This document shows positions 43,693 to 55,051 of a stretch of DNA of 64,000 bases, one piece after another. The stretch lies in contig NW_026014831.1 of assembly GCF_020379485.1 (NCBI RefSeq), positions 1 through 64,000 on the forward strand. Direction: 5' to 3'. A program made the translations under genes and the position numbers. The stretch's first letter is position 1. Every line of letters begins with the position of its first letter. The notes under the pieces were generated by a model. That model made no database searches and was not told where the DNA came from. It was given only the letters and a program-made list of their open reading frames with translations. The DNA is from Brassica napus. Taxonomy: Eukaryota > Streptophyta > Magnoliopsida > Brassicales > Brassicaceae.

Positions 43693-46600
43693 CAACCGTG
43701 GAGCTGAAGGGGAGAACCGTGAAGGAGATGGAAAAGCTTTGGTGACCTACACTGGAGCTATCAACCCCCGAGGCAATGATCAAGACTTCATCAGGAGATC
43801 CGAGATGGATGCACTCATCAAAATGCTCAAGGATAATGGTAACATTCATGGGTATTCATTTGGTGCTTCTATGATTGCTAGAACTATAGAAATGACTCCT
43901 AATGTGGCTGAGATTGCTAGGATTGATAGTAAGACTGGAATTGGGCATTGCATTGATAGAAATGCTAGGATGAATGCATATAGATCACAAATTAGCATCT
44001 GCCATAGTGCTAGCAATACATCCAAACCATTGATTATAGATTCAGGTGCATCTCATCATATGATTAGTGACACCAACCTGATTAAAGATATAGAACCTAC
44101 TAATGGATGTGTGATGATTGCAAATGGGGATAAGATACCTATTAAGGGAATAGGAAACTTAAAGCTATTTGATAAGAACACTAGAGCATTTTATATTCCG
44201 GAATTCACATCAAACCTTCTTTCAGTTAAGAAATGCACTACTGATTTGAATTGCAATGTTATATTCAGTCCTAATGATGTGAAGTTTCAGGATATTGAGA
44301 GCAGCCAATTGATTGGAAAAGGAGTTACAAAGGGAGACTTATACATGCTTGAGAAGCTTGATCCTGTTTCCAATTATAACTGCTCATTTACTTCTGCTTC
44401 TAGTTTGACTAAAAATGCATTGTGGCATGCTAGATTAGGTCATCCCCATGAGAGGGCTTTAAACTTGATGTTACCAGGTGTGGTTTTTGAAAATAATAAG
44501 TGTGAGGCTTGCATTTTAGGCAAGCATTGTAAGAATGTGTTTCCAAGAACATCTACTGTCTATGAAAATTGCTTTGATTTGATTCATACTGATGTGTGGA
44601 CTGCACCTAGTTTTTCTAGAGATAATCATAAATATTTTGTCACATTCATTGATGAAAAATCTAAATACACCTGGTTAACACTCATTCCATCAAAAGATAG
44701 GGTGATAGATGCATTCAAGAACTTTCAAGCTTATGTGACTAACCATTATCATGCTAGGATTAAAATTTTGAGATCAGATAATGGAGGGGAGTACACAAGC
44801 TATGCGTTCAAGAGTCATCTAGATCACCATGGAATCCTTCATCAAACAAGCTGTCCCTACACACCACAACAGAATGGTGTAGCTGAGAGGAAGAACAGGC
44901 ACTTGATGGAAGTGGCTCGGTCACTGATGTTCCAAGCTAATGTACCTAAGAGATTCTGGAGTGATGATGTATCTACTGCGTGCTATCTAATCAACAGGAT
45001 GCCTACAAAGGTGTTGAAGGATCAAGCACCATTTGAAGTTCTGAACAAGCGCAAGCCATCCTTGGAATACATGAGAGTGTTTGGATGCTTATGCTATGTT
45101 CTAGTACCAGGAGAGTTGAGGAACAAGCTAGAAGCAAGAAGCAGAAAGGCAATGTTCATTGGCTACTCAACAACTCAAAAAGGATATAAGTGTTATGATC
45201 CAGAAGCTAGAAGGGTGCTTGTATCTAGAGATGTGAAGTTCATTGAAGAAAGAGGATACTATGAGGAGAAGAATCAAGAAGATTTGAAGGATCTCACATC
45301 AGATAAGGCTGGAGTCTTAAGAATCATTTTGGAAGGTCTCGGTATCAAGATGAACCAGGATCAATCCACAAGAAGTGGAAGACAAGAAGAGAGCTCAACT
45401 GCACCAAGTGGAGCTGCTCAAACACCTCACCTTGATCATGAGGGGGGAAGTGAACCTGAAACTCAAGAAAATGGCCAAGAAGGAGTCGGCTTGAGTGAGG
45501 AAGGAGGAGAGTTCAACTCAGGTTCTCATCATCAAGGTGAGCAAGACCAAGGAGAGGAAGAACATCAGAGTGAAGCACAAGAACCGACTACACAAGATGA
45601 GCCGGTTCAAGAGCAAGAACAACCAGTATTGAGGAGAAGCACAAGGCTGAGAAAGGATCCTTCCTCTTGGGTAAACACGCGAGTGTACTACAATGCCCAA
45701 GCAGTGGAGCATCCTTCTCAAGTCGTGTGTTCATTTGCTCAATACCCTGAAGAACATTGCGCCTTCATGGTTAACTTGGATGAGAATTACATTCCAAGAA
45801 GCTATGAAGAAGCAATCATGGATAAAGAATGGAAGGAGTCAGTTGGAGCTGAGGCAGGAGCTATGATCAAAAATGATACATGGTATGAGAGTGAGCTACC
45901 AAAAGGGAAGAAGGCTGTGACTAGTAGGTGGATATTCACAATCAAGTATAAGGCAGATGGAAAGATTGAGAGAAAGAAGTCAAGGCTGGTTGCAAGAGGT
46001 TTCACTCAAACTTATGGAGAAGATTACATAGAAACCTTTGCACCAGTAGCTAAACTACATACAATCCGGATTGTGTTAAGCTTGGCTGTGAATCTTGGAT
46101 GGGGGTTATGGCAAATGGATGTGAAGAATGCCTTTCTACAAGGTGAACTTGAGGATGAAGTGTATATGCATCCACCTCCAGGCCTTGAACACTTAGTGAA
46201 GAGAGGGAATGTGTTGAGATTGAAGAAAGCTATCTATGGGCTGAAGCAATCACCAAGAGCTTGGTACAACAAGCTGAGTACTACTCTTAATGGCCGAGGC
46301 TTCAAGAAGTCTGAACTAGATCACACTCTCTTCACACTCACCACCCCCTCAGGTATGATTGCACTCCTTGTGTATGTTGATGATATCATTATCACAGGAA
46401 GTGATAAGGAGGGTATCATAGCAACCAAGGAGTTCCTTAAATCCATGTTTGAGATTAAAGACTTGGGAGAAATGAAATACTTTCTTGGAATTGAGATATG
46501 TAGATCCAAGGAAGGTTTGTTCATGTCCCAAAGGAAATATACACTTGATCTTTTGAAAGGTGCAGGTGCTTATGGAGGCAAGACAGCAAGGATGCCTATG

Positions 46601-47344
46601 GAGGATGGCTACAAAGTCCCACGAGAGGGGGAGATTGAAGACAGCAAGCCTTATCAGGATCCTAAACTCTATAGAAAACTAGTTGGCAAATTGATTTATC
46701 TTACCATAACTAGACCTGACATTTGCTTTGCTGTGAATCAGGTGAGTCAACACATGCAAGTGCCTAAGGAGCATCACTGGCGCATGGTAGAGAGGATCTT
46801 GATGTATCTCAACGGCTCACCTGATCAAGGAGTATGGATGGGCTGCAATGGAAGCACTGAAGTGGTGGGATACTGTGATGCGGATTGGGCTGGTGATAGA
46901 GCAGACAGGAGATCAACCACAGGCTATTGCACATTCATTGGAGGCAACTTGGTGACTTGGAAGAGTAAGAAGCAGAAGGTGGTGTCTTGCTCAAGTGCAG
47001 AAGCTGAGTATAGAGCTATGCTGAAGCTCACCAACGAGTTAGTATGGATCAAAGGCATCTTGAAGCATTTGGAGATTGATCAAGCCACGCCAATGACCAT
47101 GCATTGTGACAACCAAGCAACTATCCACATTGCCTCCAACTCGGTGTTCCATGAGAGAACCAAGCACATTGAAGTTGATTGCCACAAGGTGAGGCAGATG
47201 ATCATCCTAGGAGTCATCTTGCCATGCTACACAAGAAGTGAAGATCAGTTAGCGGATGTGTTCACCAAGGCTGCAAGACAGAAGACAATGGAGTCCATTC
47301 ACATACGGTTGGGCCTCATTGATCTTGGGAAGAGAAGGAGCTGA
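43693..47344 (+). CDS. Element D protease-integrase-RT-RNase H (second part of gag-pol)
   Basis: In frame with 36,179-37,059 once C and one CCATC are removed: 881 + 3,652 nt = 1,511 codons including the stop. The first ATG after C is 43,739 or later, so without D's promoter this half is not independently expressed, except perhaps from the C 3' LTR. Domains: protease DSGASHHM (Asp about residue 410); integrase finger (HARLGHPHERALN...CEACILGKHC); integrase core (DLIHTDVW, LRSDNGGEYTS, PYTPQQNGVAERKNRHL); Q/E-rich linker; RT with WQMDVKNAFLQGELEDEVYM and YVDD at about 1188-1191; RNase H ([50 protein letters not shown]). No stop or frameshift seen. Confidence 0.94.
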
Positions 47345-47367
47345 TCCCCTTGGCTGTGAGGTCTTTA

Positions 47368-47429
47368 CTCTTTTTCCCTTATCAAGGTTTTATCCCAATG
47401 GGTTTTCCTTGGTAAGGTTTTTAATGAGG
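47368..47429 (+). other. Post-stop hairpin of element D
   Basis: CCTTATCAAGG (47,377-47,387) with CCTTGGTAAGG (47,407-47,417), one wobble; loop TTTTATCCCAATGGGTTTT; tail TTTTTAATGAGG. Starts 24 nt after the stop codon and lies about 40 nt before the purine tract. Confidence 0.85.
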
Positions 47430-47445
47430 AAGATCTCATAGCTAT

Positions 47446-47484
47446 CCAAGCTTAGGCTTTCACAAAGCTAAGCTTGAGGGGGAG
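47446..47484 (+). other. Element D purine tract with inverted repeat
   Basis: The tract AAGCTTGAGGGGGAG is 47,470-47,484. Its 5' half is the right arm of an inverted repeat: CAAGCTTAG (47,446-47,454) pairs with CTAAGCTTG (47,468-47,476). E, H and I have equivalent arms. Confidence 0.85.
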
Positions 47485-48068
47485 TGTTGAGATGTGCTGA
47501 GGTATTTGAGAAGGCATTGAGGAGTTAAGGAAATGAGGAAGCAAAGGAGTGAAAGGGAAGAGAGAATTGAGCAATGGTACGGACGGATCATCCGTACACT
47601 GACCGTACAAGGTAAAAGGGAGGATGGTAACTTCACCGGGTAACCACATGAACTGAGGTGAAGTTACACTCGACCAAAAGCTTATCCAGACGTTGGAGTG
47701 GATAAGAGAGGCGCACATTGACAGCTAAGACAGGCTGGCAAAGACTGGAAAGGAAGAGCATCTTGGACTTGGATCAGGAAGATGCCTAATCGTGTGAAGC
47801 TTGTCATTGGCCGGTTCAAACAAAAGCAAAGGCTCTTCCCTTGACTTCACATGCTTAGCTATCCTTATGTTTTCGAAAAACCCTAATGCTTAGGACTATA
47901 TATATGTAACCTCAGTCATTAATAAAGATTAGACAGTTCTAAACAATCCTTCTCTTTACTCATTTCACTATGATTCTCCATTAGTCTCTAAGTTGTCTCT
48001 TAATCTCTTATTCTCCTTCTTTAATCCTTTCTAAACTCAGATAATCTTTTACATTCCTAAATGTCATA
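47485..48068 (+). repeat. 3' LTR of element D
   Basis: 584 bp; differs from the 5' LTR at about 47,639 and 47,961 by eye. GTAC cluster at 47,576-47,610 and TATA stretch at 47,896. Confidence 0.95.
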
Positions 48069-48073
48069 TTGTG
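48069..48073. repeat. Target-site duplication TTGTG of element D (right)
   Basis: Matches 35,328-35,332. Confidence 0.95.
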
Positions 48074-49346
48074 CTGGTTGCTTCAAGCTTGTTTCTCAAC
48101 TCTTTTGGCCTCAGAACAAAGCATAGACATCCAAAGATTCGCATATGCTCCAATGATGGCTTGTATCTGTTCAAGGCTTCAAAAGGGGACTGATCATGTA
48201 GAATCTTAGTTGGGATCCGGTTGATTAGATAACAGGATGTAGCCACAGCATCACTCCAAAACCTCTTAGGGACATTTGCTTGAAACATCATTGACCTTGC
48301 CACCTCCATGAGATGCCTATTCTTTCTCTCAGCCACTCCATTTTGCTGAGGAGTATAAGGACAACTCGTTTGGTGTAGTATCCCATGTTGAGCTAGATGT
48401 TGCTTGAAGGCTTGACCAGTGTATTCCCCACCATTATCTGATCTCAAAATTTTAATCTTGGCATTGTAATGGTTAGTCACATAGTTTTGAAAAATTTTAA
48501 AAGCTTCAAGCACCCTATCTTTGGTTTGAATAAGTGTTATCCAGGTGTATTTCGATTTTTCATCTATGAATGTGACAAAGTATTTAAGACTATCCCTAGA
48601 CAAGCAAGGAGCAGTCCAAACATCAGAGTGAATTAAATCAAAGCACTTGTCATAAACAGTAGATGAAATGGGAAACACAGTTTTACAATGCTTGCCTAAG
48701 ATGAAAGCTTCACAATCCTTATTTTCAAATACCACACCTGGTAACATCAAGTTTAAAGCCCTAACATGGGGATGACCTAGTCTAGCATGCCACAATGCAT
48801 TTTTATTCATCATAGAAGCAGAATTAAATGAGCACAAGTAATCAGAAACAGGAGCTAGTTCTTCAAGTAAATATAAATCTCCCTTGGTAACTCCTTTTCC
48901 AATCAATTGGCTGCTCTCAATATCCTGAAACTTCACATCATTAGGACTGAATATAACATTGCAATTAAGATCTGTAGTGCATTTCTTTACAGATAATAGA
49001 TTTGATGTGAAGTCAGGCATGTAAAAAGCTTTAGATTCTTTATCAAACAGTTTTAGCTTGCCAATTCCTCTAATTGGGATTTTATCTCCATTTGCAATCA
49101 TGACATGTCCATTTGTAGGTTCAATGTCTCTAATCAAACTAGTATCACTAATCATGTGATGAGATGCTCCTGAATCAACTACCAATGGCTTAAACAGATT
49201 GTGTGCAATATGAGACTGTCCTAGTATGCTAGTAGGTTTATAAGCAATGCGTGAGTGATCAGGTTCTCTAGCAATACTATACGGTTCATATGATGCACCA
49301 AAAGAGTAACCAAGAGTACCAAGTGTGTTACCATTCTCTCCTTTAG
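48074..49346 (-). pseudogene. Element E protease and integrase
   Basis: Minus-strand frame with the protease VVDSGASHHM, the integrase zinc finger (HARLGHPHVRALN...CEAFILGKHC, where the third ligand position reads CEAF rather than CEAC as in D) and the core (DLIHSDVW, LRSDNGGEYTG, PYTPQQNGVAERKNRHLMEVARS). It ends at the D insertion after NKLEATS. The Cys-to-Phe change would weaken the zinc site. The first listed ATG is 49,185, but the open frame extends upstream to the deletion near 49,347. Confidence 0.9.
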
Positions 49347-50363
49347 CATTTTGATGAGGGAGTCAAGGTCTGATCTCCTCAGGTACTCGTTCTCACGGTT
49401 GTTCTGAAGGCTTGGTTGAGCTGTGTAAGTCACCAGGGCCTTGCTATCTCCAGGCTCACGTGTCCCGCCCTCTCCAGCTTGGCCTGAGCTCCCAGCAACA
49501 CTTGAACTCCCCGGCTCACTTCCAGCATACGAGACATTGGCTCTCCCATCTTTCTCTCTTGAGAACTTGGCCGGCTTCAGATGAGGGTGCAAGATCCAGC
49601 ACTGGTTCTTCTTGTGACCTTGTCTCTTGCAATGATCACAATTTCCCGTGAACTTCTTTGCATCATACTGGTTAGAGCTTGCACGGTTTGCTTGTGGAAC
49701 CTCAGCTTGGTTTGCAAGAGTGATCTCCCCTTTCCCTCCAAAGAGACCAATAGACCCTTCCTCCTTCTGAACTTGCGCACACACGTCCTCAAGATCAGGT
49801 AACTTTCCGGACCTCAGAATGTGTTTGATGAGGCTGTTGTAGCTTGGATTCAACGTGAGCAGCAACCCAAACACCTTATCCTGCTCGCGTCTCTCAGCCA
49901 GCTCATCTAGGTTGGTTGTGCCTGGCCTCAGCATCTCCAGTTCGGACCACAAGGCTCTGAACCTCCCAAGATGCTTAGTGAACTCCATGTCCTCCTGTGT
50001 CAAGCTGTTGATAGCACGTTTCACTTCAAACACACGGCTCAAGTTTGAGATGTTACCATAAACCTTCTTTAGCGTGTCCCAAAGATCCTTTGCTGTCTCA
50101 CAGTAGCTGTATGCCTCCAGGATAGACACTTCAAGAGACCGTTGGAGTATGGACATCACCAGCTGATCATCCTGCTCCCACTTCTCCTCATCGCATTCGA
50201 CAACCTCCTTGTCGCCTTCATAAGTAATGAGCTTTGGGGCTTCACTCTGTGTGATGTGTCCCCATAAACCCTTACTCCCCACTGCGGTCTTCACCAAACG
50301 AGACCACAAAAGATAGTTACCCCCTTTGAGAGTAACCGGAACCACAGCTTTGTTGCTTTCCAT
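49221..50363 (-). pseudogene. Element E gag
   Basis: I start at ATG 50,363 (MESNKAVVPVTLKGGNYLLWSRLVKTAVGSKGLW), which aligns with D's MESG start; the open frame also runs upstream without an ATG. Copia Gag core with YCETAKDLWDTLKKVYGN, then a CCHC knuckle CDHCKRQGHKKNQC. Near 49,347 one base is missing in the LIKMLKE stretch, and the last 40 or so codons are out of frame. Gag and its knuckle are intact up to that point. Confidence 0.9.
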
Positions 50364-50435
50364 TTCAGACCCACTCGGATGAATGAAATGCAACTCAAGT
50401 GTTCTTAGTAATCAAACCCAGATTATGATGAACCT

Positions 50436-51063
50436 GGCTCTGATACCATATGAACTTTAGAGAATCTGAGTTTGATATAAGAAAAGAAAGGGATTAGAGA
50501 AGTTTAGAGGTGATTTAGAACGAGTTTAGCTAAGAGTTTAGTGTAGAATCATGATTGAGAGTCTTTGAGTCTAAGAGAGTGTTTTTGTGTCAAGAACTGT
50601 CTAATCTTTTATTAATGAGAGAGGTTACATTATATAGTCTTAAGATCCTAGGGTTACATGAGACTAAAGTGAGTAAAGCATGTGTAGTCAAGGAGAAGAG
50701 GAGCGCCTAATTCAAATTGATCCAATCAGGTGCTTCACATGTGTGACCGGGGAGGATAAGGTTGCTTTCACTTTACAGCTCTCATCCAGCCTGTCAAGCC
50801 GCGTCCCTTATCCTTTCTCCAACGTCCGGATCAGTAACTCCCAAGTTAACTCCTCCCAAGTTTACCATTTCACTCCCGCAAAGGTAACTTGCCTATACAT
50901 GAGCTTTGGTTGATCCATACTCGTACGGATGGTACGGCCATTGTACGGCCAGTACGGTATTGTCTCAACCTAAGCTTTCCCAAACTCTACACACAGCTTC
51001 TTCACCTCATTCTTTCTCTACCCAAGATTCTCTAAGTCTTCATATCAACTCCTCATCTCAACA
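50436..51063 (-). repeat. 5' LTR and primer-binding site of element E
   Basis: The LTR is 50,449-51,063 (615 bp). The primer site, complement of TGGTATCAGAGCC, is 50,436-50,448. TATA stretch 50,630-50,636; GTAC motifs 50,922-50,957. Confidence 0.93.
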
Positions 51064-51068
51064 CTTGG
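51064..51068. repeat. Target-site duplication CTTGG of element E (right)
   Basis: Matches 32,388-32,392. Confidence 0.95.
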
Positions 51069-52520
51069 CTTTGGCTTGGGTGCAAGTAACACATCTGCTG
51101 CATACTCTCTCCACATCTCTTCTCATGGTCGGCCAGTAAAAGTGCTCTTTCAGGTGGGCGAGTGTCTTGGCAACTCCAAAGTGCCCCATCAATCCTCCTC
51201 CATGTGCTTCCCTAACATACAACTCTCTCAAAGAACAGTTAGGTAAACAAAGTCGATTTTCATAGAAAAGAAAACCCTCAACTTGATAAAACTTTCCACT
51301 GGTATGTTTCTTGCTTTCTTCAAATTGAACTTTAAAATCTTGATCATCTTCATAATAAGACTTTATTTGTTCAAAACCTAACAGCTTAGCTTCCATAGAA
51401 GTGAAAAGAGTATACCTTCTGGAGAGTGCATCAGCCACAATGTTTTCTTTACCTTGTTTATAGTGAATCACATAAGGAAAGGTTTCCAAGAACTCTACCC
51501 ATCTGGCGTGTCTCTTGTTGAGCTTGTGCTGTCCCTTCAGGTGTTTCAAGGACTCATGATCAGTGTGTATAACAAACTCCTTTGGCCAGAGATAGTGCTG
51601 CCAAGTTTGGAGTGCTCTAATCAAAGCATAGAGTTCCTTGTCATAAGTTGGGTAGTTCAGCATGGCTCCACTTAGTTTCTCACTGAAATATGCTATGGGT
51701 CTCTTCTCCTGCATCAGCACAGCTCCAATACCTACACCAGAAGCATCACATTCAATTTCAAAGGTCTTAGTAAAATCTGGAAGAACTAGCAAAGGAGCAT
51801 TAGTCAACTTCCCTTTCAGGTTTTGAAAAGCCTCCTCTTGCGCCTTCTCCCACTTGAAACCCACATCCTTCTTGATGACTTCAGTGAGTGGTGCAGCTAT
51901 GGTGCTAAAATCCTTCACAAATCTTCTATAAAAGCCGGCAAGACCATGGAAACTTCTCACCTCGCTCACACTCTTAGGACTAGGCCAGTCTCGGATAGCT
52001 TTAACCTTTTCCTCATCCACTCTGATTCCCTGTGCTGTTACAACAAATCCTAGAAAAACAAGGTGATCTGTCCCAAAAGTGCATTTCTTAAAGTTAGCAA
52101 ACAAGGATTCTTTCCTAAGCACTTCTAACACAGATTTCAAGTGATGCACATGCTCAGCCATACTCTTGCTGTAGATCAAAATATCATCAAAATAAACTAC
52201 AACAAAGTGTCCTATAAAAGACCTCAAGACATGGTTCATCAACCTCATGAAAGTGCTAGGGGCATTGGTAAGACCAAATGGCATAACAAGCCACTCATAC
52301 AGACCATGTTTAGTTTTAAAGGCTGTTTTCCATTCATCCCCTTCTTTCATCCTAATCTGATGATATCCACTTTTTAAATCTACCTTAGAGAACACACAAG
52401 AACCATGTAGCTCATCCAACATATCATCAAGTCTAGGAATAGGGTGTCTGTACTTTACAGTGATATTGTTGATGGCTCTGCAATCTACACACATGCGCCA
52501 GCTTCCATCCTTCTTAGCAC
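51069..52520 (-). pseudogene. Element F RT, RNase H and integrase zinc finger
   Basis: Minus-strand frame from [33 protein letters not shown] through the RT ([11 protein letters not shown]), RNase H ([16 protein letters not shown]) and the HHCC finger ([11 protein letters not shown]...CSRCVTC), cut at its 3' side by element E. A one-base deletion at about 52,517 (CTTAGCAC, where relatives have an extra G) separates it from the gag-protease frame upstream. Confidence 0.92.
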
Positions 52521-54545
52521 AAGGAGCACTGGTACTGCACAAGGGCTCATGCTCTCTCGGATATGTCCTTTCTCAATGAGCTCATCTACTTGCTTCTGTA
52601 GCTCTTTTGTTTCTTCAGGGTTGGTTCTATAGGCAGGGCGGTTTGGGAGAGAAGCTCCAGGGACCAAGTCTATTTGGTGTTCAATCCCACGCATGGGAGG
52701 AAGTCCTTTTGGGCTCTCGTCTGGAAAGACATCACCATAATCCTGCAAAAGAAACTCAAGTTCACTCGGTAGAACCGGTGCAGGGTCAGAAGAAGACATT
52801 AGGGCACCTTTAAAAACAAATAAAAGCATAGATTGTTGAAGACACAAAGCTTTCTTGATCTCACTACTCTTGGCTAAGAGATTAGTCTCCTTCTTTTGCT
52901 TGTCAGCTGGTTTCTCTTTAGCTTCTTGTCGCCTAAGTTTTAGTTGAAGTTGATCCTCATGTACCTCTTGTGGAGACAAAGGTGCCAGTACAATCTTCTT
53001 GTCTCTGTGGGTGAAGGAATGCCGGTTAGTGAACCCATCGTGAATGACTCTTCTATCATACTGCCAAGGCCTTCCCAACAAGATATGGCTAGAGTCCATG
53101 GGCAGAACATCACACACGATCTCATCTTGGTATCTTCCAATGGTTATAGGAACCATTACTTGATCAGTGACCTTCAGCTCGCCCTCCTCATTCAACCATT
53201 GTAGAAGGTATGGCCTAGGATGCTTCCCTGTTTTCAATCCAAGCTTTTCTACAAGAGCTTCACTAGCAACATTAGTACAGCTTCCTCCATCTATAATCAA
53301 ACTGCATACTTTTTCATAAACTATGCAACGAGTATGAAAAAGATTCTCCCTTTGATTATCTTCATCTAGCTTGGATTGTACTGCCAATGATCTCCTTGTG
53401 ACAAGTAGTTCTCCACGAACTGGATAGTCTATGGCTTCCTCTTCTTCTTCGGATATCACCTCACCACTGTCCAAGAGGATCATTGCTTTCTTGTTGGTGC
53501 ACTCATTGGCATAGTGCCCAAAACCATGACATTTGAAGCACTTCACATCCCTGGATCTAGCAGCTGGTGCCTTTCCCTTGTCCTCATGCTCTTCCTTGGG
53601 TTTCACAAAAGACTTGTCATCTTTGGTAGTAGGCGCTTTGTAGTTGTTGCCATAGGATCCTTTGGTTGAGGACTTTCTCTTCAGTTGCTGCTCAATGAGG
53701 ATTGCTTTGTGAAGCAATTCATAGATGTCCTCATACTCCTGCATCTCCAAGCGGTCCTGGATGTCTCTGTTAAGCCCAGCCTGAAATCGAGCCATAGTAG
53801 CTTCAGAAGCTTCTTCAACAGCCGCTTTGATCATGAGTATTTCCATCTCTTGATAGTAATCCTCCACGCCTTTGGTTCCTTGGGTAAGTCTCCTCAGCTT
53901 TTGATGAATCTCTCTACCATAGTGGTTTGGGACAAACCGCTTCTTCATGAGTGTCTTGAGCTCAAACCATGAAGCAACTGGCGGCTCTCCAGTCCTTCTC
54001 CTAGTAGTAACAATCTGATCCCACCAATGCAAAGCATACCCACTGAATTCTGTCACAGCAAGCTTCACCTTCTTTGTTTCTGAGTAGTGCTGGCAATCAA
54101 ACACTCGCTCAATCTTCGTTTCCCATTCAAGATAAGCATCTGGATTGCTGGTTCCACTGAAGACTGGTATTCGAAGTTTGAGACTCCCAAGGTTATCATC
54201 TGGTCTGTTCCTTGCTGCATGGCGTGTAGGGGATCTTGCTTGGGAGGCTGCACGTCCTGTTCTCACTGATCTTGCTGATCCCACGGACCGTTCTCCATCA
54301 GTACTACGGCCAGAAGAAGTATCTTCATCCTCAGATTCGTCTCCTACTGCAGGTCGCTTGCCTCTCCTCTTTTCCCTAGCGGCTCTCCTAACCTGTGAAG
54401 TTGTGCCAAAGACAGGGTTAGTAGAACGAGTAGCTCCAACAAATTCAAGTTTTTTATCCATCTCTTTCATGAGAGTAGCCATGATAGCATCTAGTTGTGC
54501 TTTATCCAGTCTAGCCACGGGCCTTTCTTTATCACTTTCAGACAT
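52521..54545 (-). pseudogene. Element F gag and protease
   Basis: ATG at 54,545 opens MSESDKERPVARLDKAQLDAIMATLMKEMDKKLEF, then a basic/acidic linker (RRAAREKRRGKRP, DESEDEDTSSGRSTDGER), the Gag core ([28 protein letters not shown]), a CCHC knuckle CFKCHGFGHYANEC and the protease DGGSCTNVASEALVEK. It stays open to the start of RT, where the frameshift at 52,517 ends it. The N-terminus differs from A, B and C, supporting a separate CRM-type subfamily. Confidence 0.92.
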
Positions 54546-55051
54546 GGTTTCCTGTTAAGACTTCAACAAGAAAAGTAAGTACACAATAGATATAGCCGAA
54601 GCCTCACTTAGTGTTTCTCTCAAGTGTTTCTCTCAATGATTTCTCAAGTGATTTTCTCAGTGATTCCAAGAGTTCAATGATCAGACAAACAAACTCAAAG
54701 CCAGAGAAGTAAAAATCCCAAAACCCCAAAGAAATAGATAGACAGATTTAAGAAATTTTGGTTTGCAAGGAGCTTTACCACCAGAGACTGGATTTCTCTT
54801 CAGTCTGGCTGGATTTCTCCTCAGCCCTAGTCGGATTTCTCCTCGACTTTCTTAGATACTTAGATCTCTTTTTTTTTTTTTATACTGGTTGGCCCCCTTG
54901 CAGATACAACAGATAGAAAGTAAAGAGAAAAAGAAAACTGCAGAGAGTTGCAGAGAATCAGAAAAGGAAATTAGGTTCCCAAAACAGAGAGAGAAGAATT
55001 GAATCGACAAACCCCTTTGATTAGAAGCCCTCAAGCTGCTCTGATACCACT
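54546..55051 (-). other. Element F leader and primer-binding site
   Basis: About 500 bp without a recognisable ORF. Includes a run of 13 T (54,869-54,881) and a repeated CTGGATTTCTC-like word (54,790-54,840). Primer site complement GCTCTGATACCA at 55,038-55,049. Confidence 0.8.

Larger units (their letters stand above)
35333..48068 (+). mobile_element. Element D: Ty1/copia retrotransposon nested in E
   Basis: A plus-strand copia element, 6.1 kb without C, with 584-bp LTRs that differ at about two positions, a primer-binding site, one gag-pol frame and the AAGCTTGAGGGGGAG tract. Flanked by TTGTG. It closely resembles E in protein, 3' noncoding sequence and LTR termini, so the two are sister families. 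It is disrupted only by C. Confidence 0.96.
32393..51063 (-). mobile_element. Element E: Ty1/copia retrotransposon nested in F
   Basis: A minus-strand copia element, 5.9 kb after removing D, with 615-bp LTRs (32,393-33,007 and 50,449-51,063) that differ at about two positions. Order gag, protease, integrase, RT, RNase H is the copia order. CTTGG flanks it. The frame is broken by a one-base deletion near 49,347 and a stop codon at 33,404-33,406, and by D at the integrase-RT junction. Confidence 0.95.

Noticed and set aside
50364..50393. Ten extra N-terminal residues for element E Gag
   Set aside because: The codon at 50,393 is TTG on the minus strand; ATG 50,363 aligns with the D start.
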